Below, piece by piece: positions 55,404 to 64,000 of a stretch of 64,000 nucleotides of DNA (positions within the stretch are counted from its first letter, which is position 1; every line of letters begins with the position of its first letter). The position numbers and the translations under genes are program-made. This DNA comes from VXNE01 sp965116625. GTDB taxonomy: Bacteria; Pseudomonadota; Gammaproteobacteria; Pseudomonadales; Azotimanducaceae. The notes under the pieces were generated by a model, which saw only the letters and a list, made by a program, of their open reading frames with translations, made no database searches and was not told the DNA's origin. The stretch lies in NCBI GenBank assembly GCA_965116625.1, contig OZ220717.1:3410001-3474000 (forward strand). Direction: 5' to 3'.

Positions 55404-55408
55404 TCGAC

Positions 55409-56563
55409 ATGAAAATCACTTCCGTAAAGGCGTTTCCGGCCGGGGTGCCCTTTTCACCGATCGCCACCCGGAACCTCGTGTTCGTCCGCATCGAGACGGA
55501 TGAAGGCATCACCGGATGGAGCGAGGCGACTTCCGGCCCGCTCGCCGTGGCCACGATGGTGGAGGAGTTCGGCAGGGAGCTCGTGGGCAAGGATCCCGGC
55601 GAGATCGAGAAGCACTGGCAGACGCTCTATCACCACTTTCACGTCCGCGGCGGCGTCGTGCAGATGACGGCCATCAGCGGTATCGAGATCGCGCTATGGG
55701 ACATCAAGGGCCAGGTCCTGGGAGCCCCCGTGTACGAACTGCTCGGCGGCAAGGTGCGGGACCGGATCTGGACCTATGGACGCTGGGATGGCCCTACGCC
55801 CGAGGCATCCGTCGAGAACGCGATGAACCACCTCGAGAAGGGCCTGACAGCCCTGAAGGGCGATCCGTTCGACCACCGCGGCATCTTCATCGACAGGGCA
55901 TCCGAGGACCTGGCGGTCGAGAAGCTGAAGGCGGTGCGCGAGGCGGTGGGCGACGATGTCGAACTGCTGGTCGAGGTGCACGGCCGCCTCGCACCTTCCG
56001 ATGCGGTGCGTATCGGCAACAGGATGGAGGAGTTCAGGCCGTTTTATTTCGAGGAGCCGGTGCCTCCGCAGAACCTTCACGCGCTGAAGAAGGTGTCGGA
56101 CAAGGTCAACATCCCGATCTCGACCGGCGAAAGGCTGCTGACCAAGTTCGACTTCGCCGAACTCCTGCCGCTGCACGCCGTGGACCTCATCCAGCCCGAC
56201 GTCATGTATGCGGGCGGGATACTGGAAACGAAGAAGATCGCCGCCATGGCCGAGGCCTACTACGTGGGTTTCCAGCCGCACAACTGTTACGGCCCGCTCT
56301 CCACCCTCGCGGCGCTGCACGTCGATGCCTGCACCCCCAACTTCATCATCCAGGAAGGCGGCATCCATCCCTGGTTACCGGATGCCGTAGTCGGTGACTT
56401 TCCGGTGCAGAAGGATGGCTATTTCGGCCTGCCGCCGGGACCGGGACTCGGCGCGGCGATGGACGAGCAATGGCTCGCGGCGCACCCCTGGGACGACAAC
56501 GCGAGAACGTGGGCGCACCGAAAGGGAAACAACCGGTCGAGGCAGGACATCGAGTGGTCGTAG
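55409..56563 (+). CDS. mandelate racemase/muconate lactonizing enzyme-family dehydratase
   Basis: 384 residues. N-terminal capping domain (KITSVKAFPAGVPFSPIATR, NLVFVRIETDEGITGWSEAT) and TIM barrel with metal ligands Glu in LLVEVHGRL, Glu in FYFEEPVPP and Glu in STGERLLTK. The His in EVHGR and the C-terminal GFQPHNCYGPLSTLA His suggest a sugar-acid dehydratase of the galactonate/mannonate type. It would turn an aldonic acid into its 2-keto-3-deoxy form. It lies just upstream of the beta-glucan cluster. Exact substrate is not determined. Confidence 0.87.
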   Translation: MKITSVKAFPAGVPFSPIATRNLVFVRIETDEGITGWSEATSGPLAVATMVEEFGRELVGKDPGEIEKHWQTLYHHFHVRGGVVQMTAISGIEIALWDIKGQVLGAPVYELLGGKVRDRIWTYGRWDGPTPEASVENAMNHLEKGLTALKGDPFDHRGIFIDRASEDLAVEKLKAVREAVGDDVELLVEVHGRLAPSDAVRIGNRMEEFRPFYFEEPVPPQNLHALKKVSDKVNIPISTGERLLTKFDFAELLPLHAVDLIQPDVMYAGGILETKKIAAMAEAYYVGFQPHNCYGPLSTLAALHVDACTPNFIIQEGGIHPWLPDAVVGDFPVQKDGYFGLPPGPGLGAAMDEQWLAAHPWDDNARTWAHRKGNNRSRQDIEWS

Positions 56564-56773
56564 GGTCAGGGTCCACCCGGTCGGGGCGTACCTGAGGACA
56601 ACCTCCGACTGCCCTCGCCCTCCTGGCACAACACCGGTCCGAGGCCCGGCCAGCCAACTGGTGTCGCGTCAGGACACCAGGCTGCGCCCGTCCGGGTCGG
56701 ACTACCGCTTCACCCCAGTATCGATCTGAAGCCCTTTCCGCCACCCCTTTATCGAAAGTGACCTGCCACGGTT

Positions 56774-56787
56774 TGACAACGTTGTCA
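56774..56787. promoter_or_regulatory. LacI-type operator in the GH16 promoter
   Basis: TGACAACGTTGTCA, a perfect 14-bp palindrome with central CG, the classic half-site pattern of LacI-family regulators (similar to proteobacterial NagR sites). TTGACA overlaps its left half and can serve as -35. It lies 54 bp upstream of the GH16 ATG. The LacI regulator downstream is the likely binder. Confidence 0.65.
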
Positions 56788-56840
56788 TAACAGGCGTACC
56801 GTGCACCTCTCATCATGTTCGAGGGGGGAGGACCACGTTC

Positions 56841-59800
56841 ATGGTTTCCATCCTGGCCAAGCGCTTGCCATTCACCGCAGCCCCGGTGGCACCACATGCC
56901 GAAAACCGCCCACATGCGAAGGTCCGGCAGGATACCGCGTGGGATCGCCTGCGGGCCTCGATCGGGATGTTCGCCGCGGCTACGGTGCTCGTCGCCTGCT
57001 CGGGCGGCAACGAAGATCCGGCTGAAGGCAGGAACCAGCCCACCGTTCCCCTGACGCCAAAGGGCTGGAACCTGGTCTGGTCCGACGAATTCAGCGGCAG
57101 CGCCCTGGATGCCGCCAAGTGGAACATACAGACCGGCGACGGCACCGCCGAGGGTATTCCCGGCTGGGGCAACAACGAGTTGCAGAGCTACCAGCCGGCC
57201 AACGTCTCCGTCGTGGACGGAAATCTCATCATCACCGCCAGGCAGGAGAACGCTGACGGCCGCGAATATACGTCCGGGCGCATCAACACGGATGGCAAGC
57301 TGGACATCAAGTACGGACGCATCGAGGCAAGCATCCATGCCGCCGCTGGCCAGGGGATGTGGTCCGCGTTCTGGATGCTGCCCACCGATTCGTCCTACGG
57401 CACCTGGGCCGCCGGCGGCGAGATCGACATCATGGAAGTGTTCTCCCGCGATCCGAGCCCCTTCAACCAGGCGGCAATTCACTACGGCATGGCCTGGCCG
57501 CTCAACACCTTCAAGTACGAGAAACACATGGACGTGGATCCGGCCGACGGCTTCCATGTCTACGCTCTCGAGTGGGACGCAAACGAGGTCCGCTGGTTCG
57601 TCGACGGTACGCACTTCTACACCGTCCGGAACTCGACCTATTGGAACTACTACCTGGATGAGGCGACGAACGCCCACTTCGAGGGCGGCGATGCCGCACC
57701 CTTCGACCAGCCGTTCCACCTTCTGCTCAATCTCGCCGTGGGCGGGAACCTGCCCGGCGCCCCCGCGCCGGAAGCGCTGCCGGCAGAGCTGCGCGTAGAC
57801 TACGTGCGCGTCTACGAGTGCACGATCAATACCGAGACCGGCGCCGGCTGCGACGGCTTCACCGACCACACGGATCCTTCCGTGATTCCGCCGCTGGGAG
57901 AAAACGTCTACCGGGCCGTCTACGACCTCTACACCGACGCCGTGGGCCCGCTCACGTTCCCCAACGCCGAGGATACGGTGCCGCTCGACTTCGGCGTCTA
58001 CGACGCGGGGGGCGCCCTCGCGTTTTCGGAAACAAGTGACGGCGACCGCGGCATGGTGATCGACGTCAACACCACGGGCGGCGGCAACTTCTCCATCTTT
58101 CCCGCAAACCTCGCCCGACAGACCCTGTTCGGCATGGGCAGCGCATCCGACCCCGGCAGCTACGCCGGAGAGGTCCAGTTCGATCTCTACATATTCGGCG
58201 ACGAGACCGACCCGGACAGCAGCCTGCAGGTCAAGCTCGACAGCGGCTTCCCGGACCTCGGCTTCGTCGACCTCCCGGTCGCCACCCTGGCCACGGACGA
58301 GTGGACCACCGTCACCGTGCAGATCAGCGACATCGCGCACAACCCGAGCAACTTCGGCGGCGGCCCCGTCGACCTCGACCAGGTGCTGAGCCTGTTCGTG
58401 CTCGAACCCACCAGCCACGCCCATCTGCGAGTGGACAACATACGGATCATTTGCGGTCACGTCGGCCAGGGCGACTGCGGCATCATGCCCCCCGCGCCGC
58501 CGCCGCCCGCCGCCGGTGAGCCACAACCCGTCTACATCGACGCCGTGGATCCGATCTGGGACGCGGGCATCGCGGCGGCCGACTCAGGCACCAACTGGGC
58601 CAACTACTCGGACGGCACCAACCCCGCGAACAAGGTGCAGTGGAAGGAAATCGGAGATGCCACCCGGGGCAATATCCTCGAAGTGAGCTTCTCAGACAGC
58701 GAAGCGTTCGGCGTCTGGTTCATCCAGTCCAGCATGGGCGTGGACCTGAGCGCGTACGCCCCCGGCGCGGTCAGTTTCGACATCAAGGTGAACGACTACG
58801 GCGACAACGAAGCCGGCATGACCATGAAGATCGACTGCATCTTTCCGTGCACCAGCGGCGACCAGCGGATCGGCAAGGTCGGCGACGGCGAATGGGAGAC
58901 CGTGGAAGTGCCCGTGGCGCAATTGCTTGGCGGTGGGCTCAACCTCGCCACGGTGAATACCGGCATCGTCATATTCCCCACGGAGCAGGGCGCTGAACAG
59001 ACGTTCGAACTCGACAATGTCCAATGGCTGCCGGGCGAAGGGCCAAACGGCGGCGGCCCCGGGGGAACCGCAGCCGTCGAACTGTACGGCGACAGCGTCG
59101 CGGAAGGCTGGTTCCTGTGGGACTGCTGCGGCGGCGCAACTTTCGGCGAGGTTGACGATGACGCCGAACATGGACGCGTGGTCGAACTCTCCTTCGGGGC
59201 GACCGGCACGGTCACCGGATTCCAGGCGACCGAGGGCGTCGATGTCAGCGGTCTCGCATCCGGCACGCTCACGTTCGACTTCAAGGAGGTATCGCCACCG
59301 CCGGAAGGTTCCGTCTGGCGGCTGAAGCTCGAGAGCAGCAATGCGGCGACGGCGGTCGAGGTGGTTCTGACCCACGGGGGCAACCCGGAACCCGGGTCCG
59401 ACTGGCAGCACTATAGCTTCACCCTCAGCGGGGATCTCGCCGGGCTCGATCTCAGCGACGTGAAGCTGGTGATGATCTTTCCCGACTGGGCCAATGCCGA
59501 TGGCGCCGTGGGCCGGATCGACAACGTCCGTTTCGTACCGGAAGTCGCGTCGATCGAACTCTACGGGGACGCCCCGGCCGAAGGCTGGTTCCTCTGGGAC
59601 TGCTGTGGCGCCGCGACCTTCGGCGAGGTAACCGACGACGAGGACCACGGCAGCGTGATCGAACTGTCTTTCCACGCCGGTGCCACCGTGACCGGCATCC
59701 AGGCCACGGCCGGGCTGGACGCCAGCGCCATGGCCGGCGGCACGCTGGAATTCGACTTCAAGGAGGTGTCGCCGCCCCCGGAGGGGTCGCAGTGGCGCCT

Positions 59801-60026
59801 CAAGCTTGAGAGCAGCGGCGCGGCGAGCGCCGTAGAGGTCCTGTTGACCGCGGCGGGCAATCCGATGCCAGGCGAGGACTGGCAACGCTACAGCTTCGGC
59901 CTCGGCATGGAGCTGGCCGGCCTGGATATTTCGGATCTCAAACTGGTGATGTTCTTCCCCGACTGGGGCAACGCCGAAGGCGCCGTGGCGCGCATCGACA
60001 ACATCCGCCTGGTACAGGCGCAATAG
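56841..60026 (+). CDS. GH16 lipoprotein (laminarinase-like) with C-terminal binding modules
   Basis: 1,061 residues. Lipobox AATVLVACSGG near residue 53. GH16 domain (about 70-325): LVWSDEFSGSALDAAKWNI, IPGWGNNELQSY, GRIEASIHAAAGQGMWSAFW and the catalytic EIDIMEV near 195, as in beta-1,3-glucanases. A beta-sandwich module follows (to about 545) and another (about 565-735). Two tandem modules of about 158 residues end the protein, each with GWFLWDCCG and FDFKEVSPPPEG. These resemble galactose-binding-like carbohydrate modules. It probably hydrolyses beta-glucan at the cell surface and feeds the TonB receptor 17 bp downstream. Confidence 0.9.
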   Translation: MVSILAKRLPFTAAPVAPHAENRPHAKVRQDTAWDRLRASIGMFAAATVLVACSGGNEDPAEGRNQPTVPLTPKGWNLVWSDEFSGSALDAAKWNIQTGDGTAEGIPGWGNNELQSYQPANVSVVDGNLIITARQENADGREYTSGRINTDGKLDIKYGRIEASIHAAAGQGMWSAFWMLPTDSSYGTWAAGGEIDIMEVFSRDPSPFNQAAIHYGMAWPLNTFKYEKHMDVDPADGFHVYALEWDANEVRWFVDGTHFYTVRNSTYWNYYLDEATNAHFEGGDAAPFDQPFHLLLNLAVGGNLPGAPAPEALPAELRVDYVRVYECTINTETGAGCDGFTDHTDPSVIPPLGENVYRAVYDLYTDAVGPLTFPNAEDTVPLDFGVYDAGGALAFSETSDGDRGMVIDVNTTGGGNFSIFPANLARQTLFGMGSASDPGSYAGEVQFDLYIFGDETDPDSSLQVKLDSGFPDLGFVDLPVATLATDEWTTVTVQISDIAHNPSNFGGGPVDLDQVLSLFVLEPTSHAHLRVDNIRIICGHVGQGDCGIMPPAPPPPAAGEPQPVYIDAVDPIWDAGIAAADSGTNWANYSDGTNPANKVQWKEIGDATRGNILEVSFSDSEAFGVWFIQSSMGVDLSAYAPGAVSFDIKVNDYGDNEAGMTMKIDCIFPCTSGDQRIGKVGDGEWETVEVPVAQLLGGGLNLATVNTGIVIFPTEQGAEQTFELDNVQWLPGEGPNGGGPGGTAAVELYGDSVAEGWFLWDCCGGATFGEVDDDAEHGRVVELSFGATGTVTGFQATEGVDVSGLASGTLTFDFKEVSPPPEGSVWRLKLESSNAATAVEVVLTHGGNPEPGSDWQHYSFTLSGDLAGLDLSDVKLVMIFPDWANADGAVGRIDNVRFVPEVASIELYGDAPAEGWFLWDCCGAATFGEVTDDEDHGSVIELSFHAGATVTGIQATAGLDASAMAGGTLEFDFKEVSPPPEGSQWRLKLESSGAASAVEVLLTAAGNPMPGEDWQRYSFGLGMELAGLDISDLKLVMFFPDWGNAEGAVARIDNIRLVQAQ

Positions 60027-60042
60027 CGGCGGGGGTGACGAG

Positions 60043-62733
60043 ATGGATCGAAATACAATGCAGATAGCAGTTCAGCGGGTCTTCGTGGCGATAGTCCTTT
60101 TGGCCGTGGCACCACTCTCGGTCGCAGCAGAGGCGGGCGAAGAGGCCGAAGAGGAACCCATCGCCTACGACGAAGAGATGGTCGTGACCGTCGAGCGGCG
60201 CGAACAGAATATCCAGGACCTGGGCGCCACCGCCTACAACTTCCAGGGTGACGATCTCAAGATGCAGGGTGCCCAGGACCTGACGGACCTGAGCGAACTG
60301 GCGCCGGGCCTCGAGATCGGCAACAAGGGCGGCAACGTCGAGGTCTGGATTCGGGGCGTGGGATCCTCCAACAACACGGAACTGGGCGACCCGGCGGCCG
60401 CGACGCACCTGGATGGCGTCTACCTTCCCCGCACGGCCGGCATCGGCTCGGCCTTCTTCGACATCGGCCGGGTGGAAGTCAACGTCGGACCCCAGGGTAC
60501 CCTGCGCGGCCGCAACGCGACCGCCGGCTCCGTCAACATCATTCCCTGGCGGCCGGGGCTCGGACGCACGGAACTGGCCGTCGAGGCCGAGATGGGCGAC
60601 TACGACCAGCAGGTCTACCGGGCGGTCGTCAACCTGCCCCTCGGCCAGAACGCCGCAGTGCGCCTTGCGGGGTATTCCCTGGAGCACTCCTCTTACTACA
60701 ACGATGTGGGTCCCCTCGACCTCGACACGGCGGAAGCTGCGGACAACACCGGCTATCGCCTGCAGTTCCTCTACGACGTCAGCGACCGGCTGAGCGTTCT
60801 CCTCGCCTTTGACAGCGTGCATGAACAGGGCACCGGCTGGACCGGGACCAACTACGCGAACCCGCTCGGCAACGGCGTCCATCCCGAGGACATAGAGGAT
60901 CCCAGGGACGTCTATGCGCGGGCATTCACACCGATCCTCGATACCACCCACTGGGGCGCGAAGCTCGAAATCACCTACGACTTCGACTGGGGCACACTGG
61001 AATACACGGGTAGCCGCCGCGACCTCCTGTACGACTACGACGCGGCGACCCCGCTCTCGCCGGACTGGCGGGGCGTGGCGGACACCCTGCAGCCCGTCGA
61101 CGAGGTCTACGACAACTGGTCCCGGTTCCAGTTCGTCACCGACAGCGTTTCCGACATCCAGGAACTGCGGTTCTACGGCGACACCGGTCCGTGGACGTGG
61201 ACGGCGGGGCTCTTCTGGTTCAAGGAAGACCAGTACACGTTTCTCGGCTCCGCCGGCGACCGGGGACTGTTCTTCCAGGGCATCGAGTTCAACCAGCCGA
61301 ACACGGATTCGAGTTCCACGTCGATCTACAGCGATGTCACCTACCATCTCACCGATATCACGCGCCTGACCGTGGGACTGCGCCTCACCGAGGAAGAGAA
61401 GTCGCGCATCGGCGTGAACGCGCGCTACGCCTTCGCCCTCGGCGGGCGGAACTTCTCCTGCTGCGGCGGCGTGCGCGTCGGCACCGAGGGTTTCCGGTTC
61501 GCCGCCCGCGACCGCACGATCTTCGACCCTGACACCGACGGCGACGGCAACGTGTCCGACGAGGAATACCTCGCGTTCTACTACGACGGCATCGCCCGGT
61601 TCGGTGCCCGGGACAACGTCGAGGCGGTTTTCTCGAAGGGAACCTACGGCGGCGGCGCCGCGCAGGAAGACAAGGTGCCCTGCGTCGACACCCAGAACCA
61701 GGACGACTTCTACTGCCCGCCGGACGGACTTTTCAGTTTCGTCGCGATCATCAACCCGAACACTTCCATCACGCCCCAGTTCGGCGAGATGCAAAACGAC
61801 TTCATGGACTGGCGCGTCCGCATCGAACACGACTTCGACGGCGCACTCGGCTATGCCATGGTCTCCACCGGACACAAGTCGGGCGGTTTCAACGACACCT
61901 TCAGCGGCGAGACCGGCCTCCCGGTCGCGCCCACCTACGACGAAGAGCAGGTGGTCGTCTACGAGGCGGGCTGGAAAAACGAGTTCAACGTCGGCGACGT
62001 GCCTGCACGCTTCAACGCCTCCGCCTTCTACTATGACTACAGCGACCAGGTGTTCACGTCGCTCCTGTCGGTCGAACAGGCCCTCGACTTCACGGTGGGC
62101 GGCGCGACGCTGGTGGATCCCGAGGAGACCGGCGCCGGATCATTGGTGGTCTCGTTCAGCTACAACGCCGCCGACTCCGAGATCTACGGCATCCAGCTCG
62201 ACGGCGGCTTCCAGTTGCCGATGGGCTTCAACTTCAACTGGACCGCGCTGTGGCTGGAGGCCCAGATCCAGTCGGCGCTGCCGATCCAGGACTTCCGCTT
62301 CCAGGCGGACGTCGCGCCCGACGAAGCCGTGTTTCGGTCCATCGATGGCCGCCGACTGCCGCATACGCCCAAGTACCAGGTCAACGGCTCGATCTCGCAG
62401 GCCATCGGCACGCCGTGGGGCATTCTCGACTACGTGATTTCCATCGGCTGGCGCGACGACCAGTACCGCACGATCTTCAACAGCATCGACTTCCTGAATC
62501 CGAACAATCCACGCCTGCGCCTGAACGACGAGGTGAAGGGTTTCGTATCGATCGATGCCGGCGTCGGTTTCTCGCACAGCAACGGCCGACTTCGGGTGGA
62601 AGGGTTCATGAGCAACGTCACGGGCGACGTGCACGAGGCGGCGCAGATCATCACGCAGTTCGACAATACCCGGTTCTTCACGCGGCCGCGCCTCGCAGGC
62701 ATCCGGGCGAGTTACCGCTTCGGCGACCTGTAG
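60043..62733 (+). CDS. TonB-dependent receptor of the beta-glucan cluster
   Basis: 896 residues. Signal peptide VFVAIVLLAVAPLSVAAEA, TonB box region EEMVVTVERREQNIQDLG, plug (LAPGLEIGNKGGNVEVWIRG, LDGVYLPRTAG, VEVNVGPQGTLRGRNATAGS) and a C-terminal barrel ending IRASYRFGDL. MVSTGHKSGGFND is the usual late-strand motif. An EF-hand-like loop DTDGDGNVSDEE lies near residue 497 in an extracellular-loop position. Close spacing to the GH16 gene suggests import of its oligosaccharide products. Confidence 0.92.
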   Translation: MDRNTMQIAVQRVFVAIVLLAVAPLSVAAEAGEEAEEEPIAYDEEMVVTVERREQNIQDLGATAYNFQGDDLKMQGAQDLTDLSELAPGLEIGNKGGNVEVWIRGVGSSNNTELGDPAAATHLDGVYLPRTAGIGSAFFDIGRVEVNVGPQGTLRGRNATAGSVNIIPWRPGLGRTELAVEAEMGDYDQQVYRAVVNLPLGQNAAVRLAGYSLEHSSYYNDVGPLDLDTAEAADNTGYRLQFLYDVSDRLSVLLAFDSVHEQGTGWTGTNYANPLGNGVHPEDIEDPRDVYARAFTPILDTTHWGAKLEITYDFDWGTLEYTGSRRDLLYDYDAATPLSPDWRGVADTLQPVDEVYDNWSRFQFVTDSVSDIQELRFYGDTGPWTWTAGLFWFKEDQYTFLGSAGDRGLFFQGIEFNQPNTDSSSTSIYSDVTYHLTDITRLTVGLRLTEEEKSRIGVNARYAFALGGRNFSCCGGVRVGTEGFRFAARDRTIFDPDTDGDGNVSDEEYLAFYYDGIARFGARDNVEAVFSKGTYGGGAAQEDKVPCVDTQNQDDFYCPPDGLFSFVAIINPNTSITPQFGEMQNDFMDWRVRIEHDFDGALGYAMVSTGHKSGGFNDTFSGETGLPVAPTYDEEQVVVYEAGWKNEFNVGDVPARFNASAFYYDYSDQVFTSLLSVEQALDFTVGGATLVDPEETGAGSLVVSFSYNAADSEIYGIQLDGGFQLPMGFNFNWTALWLEAQIQSALPIQDFRFQADVAPDEAVFRSIDGRRLPHTPKYQVNGSISQAIGTPWGILDYVISIGWRDDQYRTIFNSIDFLNPNNPRLRLNDEVKGFVSIDAGVGFSHSNGRLRVEGFMSNVTGDVHEAAQIITQFDNTRFFTRPRLAGIRASYRFGDL

Positions 62734-62888
62734 GGAAGACATCCGGGGCGAACCGGGCTACGGTAGCTCTCGTTTCGTCGTCAGCGCTGCCATGTGGTGT
62801 CACCGCAAATTGAGTACTTTTGTTAAAAAATGATTGTATCTATTTGAAAAAATGATAACTACTTACGAAAAGAGGCACCCTGCAAACC
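62734..62888. promoter_or_regulatory. AT-rich promoter region of the LacI gene
   Basis: Abrupt AT-rich stretch near 62815-62870 with two AAAAAATGAT repeats (GTTAAAAAATGAT and GAAAAAATGATAAC). GTTA at one end and TAAC at the other form an inverted pair. This is a plausible promoter/operator for the regulator. Confidence 0.4.
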
Positions 62889-63917
62889 ATGCCTGCTAGC
62901 AGCGGCGGCGCAACTATCCGTGAAGTCGCCGAACGTGCCGGCGTCTCGATCAAGACCGTCTCCCGGGTCGTCAACAACGAACCGAACGTCCGCCCGGCGA
63001 CCCGGGAACGGGTAATGGAAGCCGTCTCCGCCCTCGACTACGAACCGCACCCCGCGGCGCGCGGACTCGCCGGCCGGCGCACCTTCTCCATTGGAATGCT
63101 CTACGAGAACCCCCACGAGTTCAGCTACATCCAGAAGCTGCTGGAGGGCGCTTACGCGACCTGCGAGGCGACCGGTCACGCGCTGATGCTGCGTCCGTGC
63201 AACGAGGACCTGACGCCCGCCATGGTTCGCCAGTTCGCCCGCCAGACCCGCGTCGACGGTCTGCTGCTCACCGCGCCCATCGCCGACCGCCCGGACATCA
63301 CCTCGCTGCTCCTGGAAAGCGATATCGCTTTCGCCCTCATCTCGCCGCGGGAGACGAACCCGGCCTGGATGTCCGTCAAACCGGACGATGTCGAGGCCTC
63401 CCGAACGCTCACCGAACACGTGCTGTCTCTCGGACATCGCCGCATAGGGTTCATCAAGGGGGACGCGAGGCATGGCGCCACCGACAGGCGCCTGGAAGGC
63501 TACCGGGACTGCCTTCGCGACCGCGGCCTCACCGTCGACCCCGCGCTGGTCGTCGACGGGCGGTTCGACTTCGAGTCCGGCAAGCGCGGCTTTCACGCCC
63601 TCTGGCAACTCAGGTCCAGGCCCACCGCCATCATTGCCTGCAACGACGATACCGCCGCGGGCGCGGTAGTCGCCGCCCACGAACACGGCATTCGCGTCCC
63701 GGACATGCTGTCCGTCGCCGGTTTCGACGATTCGCCAACCGCAACGCACACATGGCCGGCGCTGACGACGGTAAGGCAGCCCATCGCGGCGATCGCCTCC
63801 AGGGCCACGGAACTCCTCATTGCGGGCCTCGCCGGAGAATCCCCCCGGCAGGAGACCTTCAAGTGCGACCTGGTGACCCGGGCTTCCATGGCGAAGCCCG
63901 CGCAGACCAGGACATGA
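62889..63917 (+). CDS. LacI-family transcriptional regulator
   Basis: 342 residues. HTH IREVAERAGVSIKTVSRVVN with hinge ALDYEPHPAARGLAG, then a periplasmic-binding-like sensor domain (RVDGLLLTAPIADR, HVLSLGHRRIGFIKGDARHG, RPTAIIACNDDTAAGAV, SVAGFDDSPTATHTWPALTT). It probably represses the GH16/TonB genes via the palindrome upstream of GH16 and responds to a sugar. Its stop overlaps the next gene's ATG (ATGA). Confidence 0.93.
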   Translation: MPASSGGATIREVAERAGVSIKTVSRVVNNEPNVRPATRERVMEAVSALDYEPHPAARGLAGRRTFSIGMLYENPHEFSYIQKLLEGAYATCEATGHALMLRPCNEDLTPAMVRQFARQTRVDGLLLTAPIADRPDITSLLLESDIAFALISPRETNPAWMSVKPDDVEASRTLTEHVLSLGHRRIGFIKGDARHGATDRRLEGYRDCLRDRGLTVDPALVVDGRFDFESGKRGFHALWQLRSRPTAIIACNDDTAAGAVVAAHEHGIRVPDMLSVAGFDDSPTATHTWPALTTVRQPIAAIASRATELLIAGLAGESPRQETFKCDLVTRASMAKPAQTRT

Positions 63918-64000
63918 GACGGCCCAGCCGGTGTGCCGGCCTGGCGCTGGTCTTCGCTACGCTTGCAGCCTTCGGCGACCAGAATCCGGTTCGCGTCGTG
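63914..64000 (+). CDS. exported protein, N-terminal fragment at window end
   Basis: 29 codons: a signal-peptide-like start (RRPSRCAGLALVFATLAAFG) coupled to the LacI stop by ATGA. The mature part is cut off. As the next gene in a glucan cluster it may be a glycoside hydrolase; this is only context. Confidence 0.55.
   Translation, partial: MRRPSRCAGLALVFATLAAFGDQNPVRVV

Overview
The window is GC-rich DNA with tightly packed genes and one distinct island. TonB-dependent receptors, a compact 4.5S-type SRP RNA, a gammaproteobacterial-type tRNA-Ser(GGA), Tat and lipoprotein signals, and many Fe(II)/2-oxoglutarate oxygenases, Gfo/Idh/MocA oxidoreductases and secreted beta-helix or spondin proteins suggest an uncultured, probably marine and possibly host-associated, gammaproteobacterium. 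This is inferred from gene content; no taxonomic marker protein is present.

Layout. 1-9,400: carbohydrate and secondary metabolism: a ThuA-like fragment, a GH141-like beta-helix protein, a flavin monooxygenase, a VapBC-type pair, and a coupled trio of Gfo/Idh/MocA oxidoreductase, 2OG-oxygenase and spondin/LRR exoprotein. 9,426-10,778: MmgE/PrpD. 10,870-11,706: promoter, SRP RNA and three tRNA-Ser(GGA) copies in a 289-bp tandem array. The first two copies carry an identical 90-nt structured insert inside the T-loop; only the third is intact. 11,707-22,956: an integrated island bounded by a 14-bp repeat of the tRNA-Ser 3' end. It has a tyrosine integrase at its far end and carries a uracil-DNA-glycosylase homologue with a degenerate catalytic motif, a membrane protein, an integrase relic, a DinJ/YafQ-type pair and a 1,781-residue exonuclease-RecQ-UvrD fusion.

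23,100-34,090: GH127 arabinofuranosidase, TauD-type dioxygenase, GNAT, alpha/beta hydrolase, Stf0 sulfotransferase coupled to an amidohydrolase, a TonB receptor with a poly-glutamate tract, and a phytanoyl-CoA dioxygenase-like enzyme. 34,321-38,596: an apparent operon of two paralogous exported repeat proteins, a Tll0287-type haem protein and an outer-membrane porin. 38,782-41,939: a separately encoded N-terminal partner and a kexin-like S8 lipoprotein protease. 42,450-45,991: D-aminoacylase, GH109-like protein and an exported hypothetical. 46,132-48,694: GntR (YtrA-type) regulator, ABC ATPase and permease. 48,855-52,860: VOC protein, aldo/keto reductase, and a Phd/VapC module whose toxin gene is cleanly split by an IS1380-family element with a CTAG target duplication.

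53,058-64,000: a peptide-type solute-binding protein, an enolase-superfamily dehydratase, and a beta-glucan utilisation cluster of GH16 lipoprotein, TonB receptor and LacI regulator. A perfect LacI-type operator palindrome sits in the GH16 promoter region. The strongest leads for new biology are the T-loop insertions in the tRNA-Ser array and the exonuclease-RecQ-UvrD fusion island.
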